Assembly: GCA_963849305.1 (NCBI GenBank) | Contig: CAWKGV010000001.1 | Location: 1 to 64,000 of the forward strand | Length of the DNA stretch: 64,000 nucleotides | Reading direction: 5' to 3' | Source of the DNA: CAWKGV01 sp963849305 | GTDB lineage: Bacteria; Pseudomonadota; Alphaproteobacteria; Acetobacterales; Acetobacteraceae | In this document: positions 18,319 through 26,326 of the stretch, piece by piece | Position numbering within the stretch: the stretch's first letter is position 1 | Layout: each line of letters opens with the position of its first letter | Notes under the pieces: model-generated | Database searches by the model: none | The model's input: the letters and a program-made list of their open reading frames with translations, nothing else | Told to the model about the DNA's origin: nothing | Translations under genes and position numbers: made by a program

Positions 18319-19083
18319 TCAGCGCTTGTCGTACTCGTCGTGGCGGCGCCACCAGATGCCGGTCTCGTTGCGTCCCTTGGGGGCGCGGTCGAGCCACTGG
18401 TACATGCCCCAGAGGCCGTCCAGTCCGCGCGCGTAGGTGGAATAGGTGTGGTAGACGGCGCCGTCCTCGAGCACGAACGCGCTCATGCCCGGCCTCTCGC
18501 GCGAGTACGTCGGCGCGTCGGTTCCGCATGTGGCCGCGAACTGGACGACCGGCTCCGGGACAGGTGCCGCGTCCATCGCGTGGCCGCCGCGCCGGTAGTT
18601 GTATTCGACGCCCCCCTCGCGCTGTTGCTCCTCGGTGAACGAGACGTTGAAGTCGAAGTTGAAGTCACCGCCGAGCGAGGACGCCCAGGGAAACGTCCAC
18701 CCCATCCGCCGCTTGTACGCCTGCAGCTTCGCGAGCGGCGCCCGTGACACCGCCGAAAGCATGACGTCGTGGTTCGCCAGGTGGACGGCGAAGCGGTCGA
18801 ACCCGTCCGCGATCGCCGAGCAGGACGGACACCCCGCCGTGTAGTCGGGCCCGAACATGAAATGGTAGACGAGGAGCTGCGAGTGCCCTTTGAACAGGTC
18901 TGCCAGCGAGGCGCTCCCTTCATCGGTCTCGAATCGGTACTCCTTGTCGACCCGGACCCAGGGCAGCTCCTGCCGCCGCCGCGCCAGTTCGTCGCCGCGC
19001 CGCGTGAGCTCCTTCTCCGCCTCGAGCAGCTCGAGCCGCGCTGTCAGCCACTCTTCACGTGTCCCGGTCGTGTGTCTCGTCAT
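18319..19083 (-). CDS. DUF899 family thioredoxin-fold protein (copy 1)
   Basis: 254-aa DUF899 protein. The domain has a C85-PS-C88 motif in YTAGCPSCSAIADGF, the position of a thioredoxin-like active site, followed by LANHDVMLSAVSRAPLAKL, WTFPWASSLGGDFN and a C-terminal TYSTYARGLDGLWGMYQWLD. It is cytosolic with no signal peptide. GGAGAAGGGG lies before the ATG at 19083. A second DUF899 gene is at 21673-22476, only distantly similar. The function of the family is unproven; a redox or detoxification role is inferred from fold and motif. The divergent side carries a remnant of a winged-helix regulator. Confidence 0.88.
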   Translation of the reverse strand: MTRHTTGTREEWLTARLELLEAEKELTRRGDELARRRQELPWVRVDKEYRFETDEGSASLADLFKGHSQLLVYHFMFGPDYTAGCPSCSAIADGFDRFAVHLANHDVMLSAVSRAPLAKLQAYKRRMGWTFPWASSLGGDFNFDFNVSFTEEQQREGGVEYNYRRGGHAMDAAPVPEPVVQFAATCGTDAPTYSRERPGMSAFVLEDGAVYHTYSTYARGLDGLWGMYQWLDRAPKGRNETGIWWRRHDEYDKR

Positions 19084-19144
19084 CCCCTTCTCTCCGTTCG
19101 TCGGGTGTCGTGGGATAGAGCTAGCGTCGGGGTCTCGAATTGCG

Positions 19145-19212
19145 GGAGTGACAAGTGTGGCGGGATTTCGATGGACTTGCTGATCACGGCCGCGGCGCGC
19201 GCGTTCGCGGCC
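19145..19212 (+). pseudogene. 5' remnant 1 of the winged-helix regulator
   Basis: GGGAGTGACAAGTGTGGCGG followed by ATG (19171) and MDLLITAAARAFAA matches the upstream region and first codons of the full regulator at 23246 almost base for base. The similarity ends at about 19212, where adenylate cyclase sequence begins. It lies divergently 60 bp from the DUF899 start, the same arrangement as the other two copies. Confidence 0.7.
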
Positions 19213-19223
19213 GTGATAGCCGC

Positions 19224-20282
19224 TCACGCATCCGGCAGGGTGAAGACGGTGCAGGGCGCCGCGATGCCGCGCAGCACGTGTTCGCCCAGCGGTACCAGCG
19301 GCGCGGTGGTCTCGGCGGCGGCCGCGCCCGAGATCAACACCGACCGACCGAGCGGCCGGCATAGCCCCTCCAGCCGGCTGACCAGGTTGACCGCGGGGCC
19401 GATGGCGGTGAAATCCAGCCGATCGGCCGCGCCGATGTTGCCCCACAGCATCTCGCCGAGATGCAGCGCCGCGCCGAAGGGCAGCGGCGGCAGGCCCTGC
19501 GCCTGTCGCACCGCATCGAGATGGGCCATGCCGGCGCGGGCGGCGGCGACGGCGCGCAGCGCCGCCTCGCAGGCTTCGGCCGGCGCGCCGATGACCGGGA
19601 AAATCGCCAGCACGCCGTCGCCGATGAACTTCAGCACCTCGCCCCCGAAGGCGTGCACCGCCCCGGCGACGCGGTCGAACCAGGCGTCGAGGGCGGCAAT
19701 CATCGCTTCGGGCTCGGTCGCCTCGGACAGGGCGGTGAAGCCGCGCAGATCGGCACAGAGCAGCGCGGCGCGGATGGTCTCTCCGGTGCCGCGGCGCGAC
19801 GCGCCGGCCCGCACCCGGTCGGCACTGCGCCGGCCGAGATAGGCCTCGAGCAGCGCTACCAGCGCCGCCCGCGCGGCCAGGGCGGCTAAGGGCGCCACGA
19901 CGAAGCGCGCGGCCTGGCGCAGCCGGTCGGCCTCCGCGGGTCCGAACGGCCGGGTTCCGGCCCAGCCCAGCACCGGACTGTCCGGCGCCGGGCCAACCGT
20001 GTCCTCCTGCACCGGGCCAAGTTCGGCCAGCCAGTAGCACCCGGCTTGGCTGAGCGGACCGCCGGCGAAGCCCAGCGCCTCGATCACCGCCCCGGTCTCC
20101 GCTCGCCAAAGCCAGGTGCGGCGGGCGATGATCGGATGCGGCACCGCAAGCGTCAGGGCGCCGCCGGCCAGCGGCAGGCCGTCGGCCAGCAGCCGGCCGC
20201 CGAGCTCGGCCAGGAACCGGTCAGGGCCGGACGAGGCGCCGGCCTCGTCCACCAGCCAGGCGAGAGGTGCGGGCAGATCCAT
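19224..20282 (-). CDS. Class III adenylate/guanylate cyclase
   Basis: About 352 aa. The N-terminal half is a sensor-like region (WLVDEAGASSGPDRFL and TWLWRAETG) of unknown ligand. The C-terminal half is a class III cyclase domain: ALLCADLRGFTALSE supplies the first metal Asp, FGGEVLKFIGDGVLAIF the second, and FGAALHLGEMLWGNIGAADRLDFTAIGPAVNLVSRLE the remaining conserved core. It makes cyclic nucleotide, most likely cAMP, in the cytosol. No transmembrane helix is seen. Starts at 20318 or 20282 are possible; neither has a strong ribosome-binding site. Confidence 0.85.
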   Translation of the reverse strand: MDLPAPLAWLVDEAGASSGPDRFLAELGGRLLADGLPLAGGALTLAVPHPIIARRTWLWRAETGAVIEALGFAGGPLSQAGCYWLAELGPVQEDTVGPAPDSPVLGWAGTRPFGPAEADRLRQAARFVVAPLAALAARAALVALLEAYLGRRSADRVRAGASRRGTGETIRAALLCADLRGFTALSEATEPEAMIAALDAWFDRVAGAVHAFGGEVLKFIGDGVLAIFPVIGAPAEACEAALRAVAAARAGMAHLDAVRQAQGLPPLPFGAALHLGEMLWGNIGAADRLDFTAIGPAVNLVSRLEGLCRPLGRSVLISGAAAAETTAPLVPLGEHVLRGIAAPCTVFTLPDA

Positions 20283-20416
20283 GCCGCGATCATGCGGCCA
20301 CGGCCCTTGGCCTGTCATCCGCGCCGCGGCGATGCGCAGCCGGCCCGGCTGGTCTATCCTGGCCCCGATCCCAACGCCGGTGGCTCACGGACGACGATAT
20401 CGAGAGCGGAAGGCAG

Positions 20417-20872
20417 TCACTCCCCGCCAGTGCGGCCGTGCCAGGGGTCCGGGCCCGGGTCGCGCCCGGCTGCAACCTCGGCTAGCCGGCCGAGGTAATG
20501 GGTCCAGCCTTCCGCATGGCTGGCGCATTGCTCGGCATTAGGCAGGCCGGTGTGGGTCAGGCGCAGCAGCGTTCCGTCCGGCTGCTCGACCAGGTCGATC
20601 TCGATTAGGCTCGACCCCGGCGGCACCTCCTCGCTGCCGTCCCAGCCGAAGCTGTAGGCGAGGCGGTGCACCGGCACCACCTCGCGGAAGGAGCCGCGGG
20701 CGACGCGAGCCCCGGTGACATTGACCAGATAGAGCCCGCCGGACTGCGGCTCGACCTGCGCCTCCGTTCCCATCCAGCGCAGGATCTTCTCCGGATCGGT
20801 CAGGAGGGCAAACAGCGCGGCGGGGGGTGCCGGGATGTGCGTCTCGCGGCGGACGACGAGGGCCTCTTGCAT
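20417..20872 (-). CDS. SRPBCC / AHSA1 family protein
   Basis: 151-aa START-like (Aha1 C-terminal type) protein: HIPAPPAALFALLTDPEKIL at the N-terminus, then WMGTEAQVEPQSGGLY, a GSFREVVP strand, LAYSFGW and TLLRLTHTGLP, ending with GWTHYLGRL. Such proteins bind hydrophobic ligands in a helix-grip fold. GGAGGAGA precedes the ATG at 20872. On the divergent side is a second 5' remnant of the winged-helix regulator; AHSA1 genes are commonly paired with a DNA-binding regulator. Confidence 0.88.
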   Translation of the reverse strand: MQEALVVRRETHIPAPPAALFALLTDPEKILRWMGTEAQVEPQSGGLYLVNVTGARVARGSFREVVPVHRLAYSFGWDGSEEVPPGSSLIEIDLVEQPDGTLLRLTHTGLPNAEQCASHAEGWTHYLGRLAEVAAGRDPGPDPWHGRTGGE

Positions 20873-20981
20873 CGGTCTCCTCCATGGTTGCGGCGGCTGG
20901 AGCATTCGCGAACTGGGCCGCGCTCCGGCTTGTCGTTCGCTTCGCTCTCGACATGACGTGGCGGTTGGTAGTTGTGAGCTA

Positions 20982-21153
20982 AACTTAGCGCCGGGCATTG
21001 AACGGTGGGAGTGACAAAGGTGGCAGGAGTCCGATGGACTGATCACGGCCGCGGCGCGTGCGCTCGCGGCGGGTGATCCCCTCGGCGCACTAAACCGAGT
21101 CGTCCTGCGCGACGACGCGTCCGCGCTCGCGCTCCGAGGCATCGCGATGGCGC
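20982..21153 (+). pseudogene. 5' remnant 2 of the winged-helix regulator
   Basis: About 170 bp closely similar to 23197-23372, covering the region upstream of the start and roughly the first 40 codons of the full regulator. A 4-base deletion just after the ATG at 21034 shifts the frame. Similarity ends abruptly at about 21153 within GCGATGGCGC. It is divergent from the SRPBCC gene with a gap of about 110 bp. Confidence 0.75.
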
Positions 21154-21176
21154 GGTGTTGTTTGGCGAACGCCTGA

Positions 21177-21479
21177 TCACGACCGGTGGGCACCGCTTCG
21201 CCGGCTGGAGATCAGCTTTAGCCAAGGTGCCGAATGGACGGCACTCATCAGCATGTACATCGGGACCATTCCGCTCAGCGGCGACGCATCATGCGCGGCA
21301 GAGCACAGCGCATCCAGCCGGCCACCACCAACGCTGGTCAGCAGCGCCATGATTGCGAAGGTCGGCGTGGCCGCGAGGCATAGCCAGTCGGCCGCGCCGT
21401 GGGCGGCTACATTGCCGTCTCCAGCCGGGCCGCCTGCGATTTTACCCCGGGTAGCAATCATCGTGATGGATCCGAACAT
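21177..21479 (-). CDS. Small conserved hypothetical protein with membrane segment
   Basis: About 100 aa. After a short variable N-terminus it has AADWLCLAATPTFAIMALLT, then a stretch with DALCSAAHDASPLSGMVPMY and HSAPWLKLISSRR. The pattern of one hydrophobic helix, a Cys-containing loop, a second hydrophobic segment (MVPMYMLMSAVHSAPWL) and a basic C-terminus resembles small membrane proteins seen in rhizobia and relatives, from memory only. The start is uncertain (21521, 21479 or 21461). Function unknown. Confidence 0.45.
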   Translation of the reverse strand: MFGSITMIATRGKIAGGPAGDGNVAAHGAADWLCLAATPTFAIMALLTSVGGGRLDALCSAAHDASPLSGMVPMYMLMSAVHSAPWLKLISSRRSGAHRS

Positions 21480-21672
21480 CCACTTTCGTGCCGACCGAAC
21501 AGGGAGACGTGCAGATATCATTCGCCACCTTTATGAACGGACCGCGCTCAGTGCCCGCCGGTTCCCAGGTCGCCCGAATACCCGGCCTTCAGGCGAGACC
21601 ACTGGGCGGTGGGACTATCTTGGGCGATCCAAGTCCATCTCTCATGGCGTCGTTCCTCGTTCTCTCCCTTTG

Positions 21673-22476
21673 CTACGCAGGCTTTGGGTCCTCTGCGTCG
21701 CGCTTCCGGAAGGCGGCCTCTCCGCCGTCGGACACCTCGACCCACTTCGAGTTGGGGGAGACCTCGGCGTCGTAGTTGTCGTGCCAGTTCCACCACTTGT
21801 ACGGCGGGCTCTGGGGGTAACCCTCCGGCGAGTCCTCCCAAGTCTCCTGACGACCGAGCGGGGTGATGTCGAGGTAGCTCCAGGTGGTTCCCATCGCCTC
21901 GTCGCCGCGCCAGTTGATGAAGTAGGTGCGAAACACGCGCTCTCCGTCGCGGAAGAACACGTTGTGGCCGTGCCACTCGTCCACGCCGAAGTCCGCATCG
22001 AAGCTGTCGGTGATGGTGTACCAGGGCATCTCCCAGCCCATCCGCGCCTTCAGCCGCGCGATGTCCGCCTGCGGCGCTCGCGAGGCGTATCCGAGCGTGG
22101 TGTCCCGGGCGTTCAGATGGGCGAGGTGAGCGACCTGATCCGCGCCGAGGGAGCAACCGCGGCAGGCGTGCTCGGGCCATCCGAACACCCCGGGCTCGAA
22201 GAAAGCGCGATAGACGATCAGCTGCCGGCGGCCCTCGAACAGGTCGAGCAGGCTTGCCTTGCCGTTGGGCCCTTCGAATGCGTACGCCTTCTCGACGGCC
22301 ATCCACGGCATCCGCCGGCGTTCGGCGGCAAGGGCGTCCCCGGCCCGCATATGGGCCTTTTCCTTCACGAGCATCTGCTGGCGCGCAGCTTCCCAGGCCT
22401 CCCGCGACACGATCGTAGGTGTGTTCATACCGAGATGTCCTTCGTGATGCATGTCGCTCGCTTTGTTCCTGTCCAT
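21673..22476 (-). CDS. DUF899 family thioredoxin-fold protein (copy 2)
   Basis: 267-aa DUF899 protein: SREAWEAARQQMLVKEKAHMR at the N-terminus, then MPWMAVEKAYAFEGPNGKASL, a CRGC motif in EHACRGCSLGADQVAHL, ARMGWEMPWYT and a late GTTWSYLDITPLGRQETWED segment. It differs clearly from the copy at 18319-19083, so this is not a recent duplication. The first ATG at 22476 adds a His-rich lead; MNTPTIVSREAWEAAR (22428) is the alternative start. The truncated SDR gene lies just upstream on the same strand. Confidence 0.88.
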   Translation of the reverse strand: MDRNKASDMHHEGHLGMNTPTIVSREAWEAARQQMLVKEKAHMRAGDALAAERRRMPWMAVEKAYAFEGPNGKASLLDLFEGRRQLIVYRAFFEPGVFGWPEHACRGCSLGADQVAHLAHLNARDTTLGYASRAPQADIARLKARMGWEMPWYTITDSFDADFGVDEWHGHNVFFRDGERVFRTYFINWRGDEAMGTTWSYLDITPLGRQETWEDSPEGYPQSPPYKWWNWHDNYDAEVSPNSKWVEVSDGGEAAFRKRDAEDPKPA

Positions 22477-22494
22477 GTGTCTCTCCCGTTCCCA

Positions 22495-22617
22495 CTAGGG
22501 CTGGCGCGCGCCGGCATAGATCAGCTTCGCACCTCTCCTCAAAGCTTCGTCGACCAACGCCTTTCCGAGGCCGCGATTGGCCCCAGTCACCAAAACTGTT
22601 GAATCTGCGATCTCCAT
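22495..22617 (-). pseudogene. Truncated short-chain dehydrogenase (N-terminal stub)
   Basis: The frame from ATG 22617 encodes the first beta-alpha-beta of an SDR, VLVTGANRGLGKALVDEAL, followed by RRGAKLIYAGARQP and a stop at 22495. Only 40 codons of a family whose members are about 235 aa remain; the NAD-binding glycine motif TGANRGLG is perfect but no catalytic YxxxK is present. The HxlR regulator upstream is the usual partner of such SDR genes. Confidence 0.65.
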
Positions 22618-22805
22618 GGCCGTCTCCGCCTGTGCTTCGTCATCTCTCTTGTTTCCTTCCTGCGGTGATCGGTCATCGACCTCTCACACTCTCTTCCTCC
22701 GGTCGGCACGTCTCAGCTTGGCCGTCGGTACGGCCGGGGCGCAATTAGGCACATACGTGTACCTGGGCTTATTAGCTGGCGTCGGCTGTTCGGATGCGAG
22801 TTGGC

Positions 22806-23153
22806 TCATAGCTCCCCGTCCTCTTCCGGAAGGTGCACGTCAGCACTCACCTCTCTCCGGTGTCGTTTTGCCCAGCGGCACATACCTTCGAGCGGAGCGA
22901 TGATTGTCCTTCCCAGTGGGGTCAAGGAATACTCGACAGCAATGGTCTTCGATCTCGTTACGCGCCTGCCGATCAATCCTGTGGATTCGAGACTGCGAAG
23001 AGTTCTCGTAAGCATCCGCTGGGAGACGCTTCCGAGATGCCGGCGCAGCTCCCCGTGTCGATGAGGTTTCTCTTTCAGCGAAAACAGGATCTTGGGGGTC
23101 CATATGCCGATAAAGATCGGGGCGGGCATGTTCGGTCCGTGCATCGTCTTCAT
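22806..23153 (-). CDS. HxlR family winged-helix transcriptional regulator
   Basis: 115 aa, one HxlR domain: IGIWTPKILFSLKEKPHRHG (recognition region start), ELRRHLGSVSQRMLTRTLRSLE (helix-turn-helix), TGLIGRRV and VEYSLTPLG (wing). It lacks the N-terminal Cys (C-P) often used for redox sensing in HxlR or YodB proteins. The divergent gene 92 bp away is the large winged-helix regulator; the downstream gene on the same strand is the SDR stub, probably its former target. Confidence 0.88.
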   Translation of the reverse strand: MKTMHGPNMPAPIFIGIWTPKILFSLKEKPHRHGELRRHLGSVSQRMLTRTLRSLESTGLIGRRVTRSKTIAVEYSLTPLGRTIIAPLEGMCRWAKRHRREVSADVHLPEEDGEL

Positions 23154-23245
23154 AGTGTCAACGTAAGTCGCGGTGGTCGTCAGTCATGAAATAGACTTAG
23201 CGCCGGGCATCGAACGGTGGGAGTGACAAGTGTGGCGGGATTCCG

Positions 23246-24466
23246 ATGGACTCGCTGATCACGGCCGCGGCGCGTGCGCTCGCGGCGGGTGATCCAATCG
23301 GCGCACTGAACCGCGTCGCCTTGCGCGACGACGCGCCTGCGCTGGCACTTCGCGGCATCGCGATGGCGCAGCTCGGCGATCTCGTTCGAGCGAAGGCTCT
23401 CGTGCGACGTGCGGCGCGCGCCTTCGGCCCGAGAGAGGCCGTGGCCCGCGCGAGGTGCGTCGTCGCCGAGGCCGAGATCGCGCTCGTCTCGCGCGATCTG
23501 GGCTGGCCGGCGAAGGCGCTCGACGCGGCGCGGGCGACGCTCGAAGCGCACGGCGATCGGGTGAACGCGGCGCATGCGCGGTATCTCGCGGTCCGCCGCC
23601 TGCTCCTGATCGGGTGCCTCGACGAGGCCGAGCGTACGCTCGCCGAGCTCGACCCCGCGCCCTTCCCGCCCGCCTTGAAGGCCGCCCACGAGCTGGTGGT
23701 TGCGGGGATCGCGATGCGACGCCTCCGGATGCAGACGGCGCGCGCTGCGCTCGTTCGGGCCGAGCGCGCCGCGCGCCGCGCCCGTATCCCTGCGCTGACG
23801 GCGGAAGTCGAAAGCGCATCCCTCGTCCTGAACACGCCCGCTGCGCGCCTGATTGCGCATGGCGACGAGCGATTCCTCTTGCTCGATGAGGTTGAGGCGT
23901 TACTGGCGTCGAAGGCGCTCGTCGTGGACGCGTGCCGTCATGTCGTGCGTGACGCGCGCACGGTGGTCTCGCTGGCGACGCGCCCTGTATTGTTCGCGCT
24001 GGCACGCGCGCTGGGCGAAGCGTGGCCCGGAGACGTGCCGAGGGACACGCTCGTTGCACGCGCCTTCCGGGCGAAGCACGCCGATGAGTCGCATCGCGCA
24101 CGGTTGCGGGTCGAAGTCGGGCGGCTTCGCGCGGTGCTGCGGACGCTGGCGGGCGTGAGCGCGACGAAGCGAGGGTTTGCGCTGGCGCCGCGCCGCGCAC
24201 GCGAGATCGTCGTGCTGGCGCGGCCCGTCGAAGAGGAGCATGCGGCGGTGCTCGCCTTCCTCGCCGACGGTGAGTCGTGGTCGAGCTCGGCCCTGGCGCT
24301 TGCGCTTGGAACGAGCCAGCGCACCGTGCAGCGGGCGCTCGACCCGCTCGCGGCAGCAGGCAAGGTGCAGTCGTTTGGTCGCGGGCGAGCGCGCCGTTGG
24401 GTGACCCCGCCCGTGCCGGGATTCACGACGACGTTGTTACTCCCGGCTCCACTGCCGGGTGGCTAG
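23246..24466 (+). CDS. Large helical-repeat protein with C-terminal winged helix, putative transcriptional regulator (full copy)
   Basis: 406 aa, very rich in Ala and Arg. Residues 1 to about 220 form TPR-like helical pairs (GDPIGALNRVALRDDAPALALRG, AARARIPALTAEVESASL style). Residues 250-310 contain a regulatory-protein-like block (LPRAFRAKHADESHRARLRVEVGRLRAVLRTL type). The C-terminus has a winged helix, AVLAFLADGESWSSSALALA then TSQRTVQRALDPLAAAGKVQ and GRGRARRW. GGCGGG lies 8-13 bases before the ATG. Three partial copies lie at 19145, 20982 and 28034. The architecture resembles regulators found beside DUF899 or AHSA1 genes; its target is inferred only from neighbours. Confidence 0.7.
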   Translation: MDSLITAAARALAAGDPIGALNRVALRDDAPALALRGIAMAQLGDLVRAKALVRRAARAFGPREAVARARCVVAEAEIALVSRDLGWPAKALDAARATLEAHGDRVNAAHARYLAVRRLLLIGCLDEAERTLAELDPAPFPPALKAAHELVVAGIAMRRLRMQTARAALVRAERAARRARIPALTAEVESASLVLNTPAARLIAHGDERFLLLDEVEALLASKALVVDACRHVVRDARTVVSLATRPVLFALARALGEAWPGDVPRDTLVARAFRAKHADESHRARLRVEVGRLRAVLRTLAGVSATKRGFALAPRRAREIVVLARPVEEEHAAVLAFLADGESWSSSALALALGTSQRTVQRALDPLAAAGKVQSFGRGRARRWVTPPVPGFTTTLLLPAPLPGG

Positions 24467-24673
24467 CGCTCCGACGCGGAGGTTGTGACAGGCAATGTGG
24501 GTCACGGCCGTTTCGTCGAGCAGTGCACCGGCGCCGACGCGGACGGGAACTGGCCGGTCTTCCGCTCCGTCGCTCCCAGCCCCCGCGAACAGCACGGCAC
24601 GCGTGCCACTTGAAGCATCACGCAAGGTCGCGTAAATATGCGAATATGGTTTTATGGGACAGGACAATACGCA

Positions 24674-24931
24674 ATGAAGACCACGGTCGAACTGCCGGAT
24701 GCAATCTACCGCCAGGGCAAGGCGGAAGCTGCGCTGCGCGGTCGCAAGCTGAAGGATCTGATCGAAGAGGGACTCCGTCTTGTCCTCGACGCGCCGCCCC
24801 GTATGGCAAGTCGTCGGGATCTGGCCGGGCTGATGCAACACGCACGCGGCGTGGTTGAGTCCGGCATTCCTGATCTCGCTTCGAATCCGGAGCACCTCCA
24901 GCGCTTCGGGCGCGATGCGAGCCATCGTTGA
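24674..24931 (+). CDS. vapB: VapB-type antitoxin
   Basis: 85-aa protein with a ribbon-helix-helix start (MKTTVELPDAIYRQGKAEAA) followed by RGRKLKDLIEEGLRLVL, and a C-terminal tail that would bind the toxin. It overlaps vapC by 17 bases. The antitoxin frame is intact although its toxin is not. Confidence 0.8.
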   Translation: MKTTVELPDAIYRQGKAEAALRGRKLKDLIEEGLRLVLDAPPRMASRRDLAGLMQHARGVVESGIPDLASNPEHLQRFGRDASHR

Positions 24932-25335
24932 CACGGGGCCGCTGGTCGCTTTCTTTGAGCGATCGGAACGATACCACCGCTGGACCGCCGATCGGATTCA
25001 GGAGCTTGAAGCACCGCTGCTGGTTTGTGAGCCGGTTCTGACTGAAACAATCTATCTGCTCGCGCGTTTCCGAGGGCCAGGACGCCTTGTTCGGTCTTCT
25101 CCAAAATGGCGCGCTCGCGGTGGCATTTCGGCTGGACGAGCATATCGGGATGCTGCACAGACAGCTGCGAAAATATCGAGACGCCCCGATGTCGCTGGCA
25201 GATGCCTGTGTCGTTCGCATGGCGGAAATACATGACGATCATTTTGTCCTGACCCTGGATTCCGATTTTACGGTCTACAGGAAACATGGGCGGGTCCCGC
25301 TCACGCTCATGCACCCGGCCGCCATTCCCGGTTGA
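24915..25335 (+). pseudogene. vapC: VapC PIN-domain toxin, frameshifted
   Basis: The first 50 codons (MRAIVDTGPLVAFFERSERY, with the catalytic Asp in VDTGPL and E in EPVLTE) are in one frame; the rest (ALFGLLQNGALAVAF, then ADACVVRMAE and LTLDSDF) is in the next. An extra G within GAGGGCC at 25072-25078 explains the shift. All four acidic PIN residues are present, so the decay is recent or a sequencing indel. Toxin function would be lost as read. Confidence 0.8.
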
Positions 25336-25504
25336 CCGCGCCTGGAGGCAGAAGGCTGCTCCTGGAGCGTGGCCGCCGATGCACAAGCGAGCGACGCACG
25401 GCCAAACGTAAGCGTTTGGTGTGACCCGTCTGGCGGCGTGCGGCGCGGTCAGAGATGTTGCTGCTTCGGGAGCCTCCTTCTGGAGTGTTCCAGAAGGAGG
25501 CTGA

Positions 25505-25915
25505 ATGACCGAGGCGGAGATCGTCACGCGCCGGCGGAAGTGGACGGGGGAAGAGAAGGCGGCTCTGCTCGCTGAGGTGGAGGCGGAAGGTGGCCGCGTT
25601 GCGATGGTCGCGCGGCGTCATGGGCTATCGGAGAGCCTGCTCTACAACTGGCGATCGGTGGCGAAGGCGGCCATGCCGCCGCACAGGGCGGAGCCGATGG
25701 AGTTCAGGCCGATTGGCGTGATCGGTCGGACAAATGAAGCGCCGCCGGCACTGCTGGTGGCACCTGAGCCGCGGTTGCCGACAGGCGAGCAGCGGGAAGA
25801 ACGCACCAGCAAGATCGAGATCGCGCTTCCCAATGGCGTGCGGGTGAAGGTCGGTGCATCCGTCAGTGAGAAGGCTCTGTCGCGGGTATTACGTGCCGTG
25901 AAGGGCGCGGTGTGA
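25505..25915 (+). CDS. tnpA: IS66 accessory protein TnpA
   Basis: 136 aa with a helix-turn-helix typical of IS66 TnpA (RRRKWTGEEKAALLAEVE, then MVARRHGLSESLLYNWR) and the terminal VKVGASVSEKALSRVLRAV block. It overlaps tnpB by four bases (ATGA-type). Its exact role in IS66 transposition is unresolved. Confidence 0.9.
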   Translation: MTEAEIVTRRRKWTGEEKAALLAEVEAEGGRVAMVARRHGLSESLLYNWRSVAKAAMPPHRAEPMEFRPIGVIGRTNEAPPALLVAPEPRLPTGEQREERTSKIEIALPNGVRVKVGASVSEKALSRVLRAVKGAV

Positions 25916-26265
25916 TCAGCCTCGCACCTGGCACCAAGGTATTCCTCGCCTGCCGTCCGGTTGATCTGCGCAACGGGTTCGATGGCCTGGCAGCCAAGGC
26001 ACAGCAGATCATCGGCGCCGACCCGTTCAGTGGTCACCTGTTCCTGTACCGCGGCAAGCGCGGTGACTATTTGAAGGCGCTGTACTGGGACGGCAGCGGT
26101 CTGTGCCTGTTCGCCAAGCGGTTGGAGAAGGGCCGCTTCGTATGGCCGCCGATTGTTGATGGCGCGATGACGCTGACGCCGGCGCAATTGGCGCTGCTGA
26201 TCGAGGCGATGGACTGGCGCAGAACGGTAGCATCGCCGTTGCCGGCGCGGCCAGTGCTGGTCTGA
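25912..26265 (+). CDS. tnpB: IS66 accessory protein TnpB
   Basis: 117 aa, full length. Conserved landmarks: VFLACRPVDLRNGFDGLAA, FSGHLFLYRGKRGD, LKALYWDGSGLCLFAKRLE and GRFVWP. Required with TnpA for IS66 transposition in characterised elements. Translationally coupled to tnpA. Confidence 0.93.
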   Translation: MISLAPGTKVFLACRPVDLRNGFDGLAAKAQQIIGADPFSGHLFLYRGKRGDYLKALYWDGSGLCLFAKRLEKGRFVWPPIVDGAMTLTPAQLALLIEAMDWRRTVASPLPARPVLV

Positions 26266-26326
26266 CAAGGCAGCGATTTATTGTTGATGATGGTCGGCGA
26301 ATTGCCGCACCTGCCAAGGCTATCTT

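Noticed and set aside
18319..20109. A 596-codon frame joining the DUF899 protein to an Arg-rich upstream half
   Set aside because: The upstream half is the adenylate cyclase gene read in a wrong frame; DUF899 has its own start with a ribosome-binding site at 19083.
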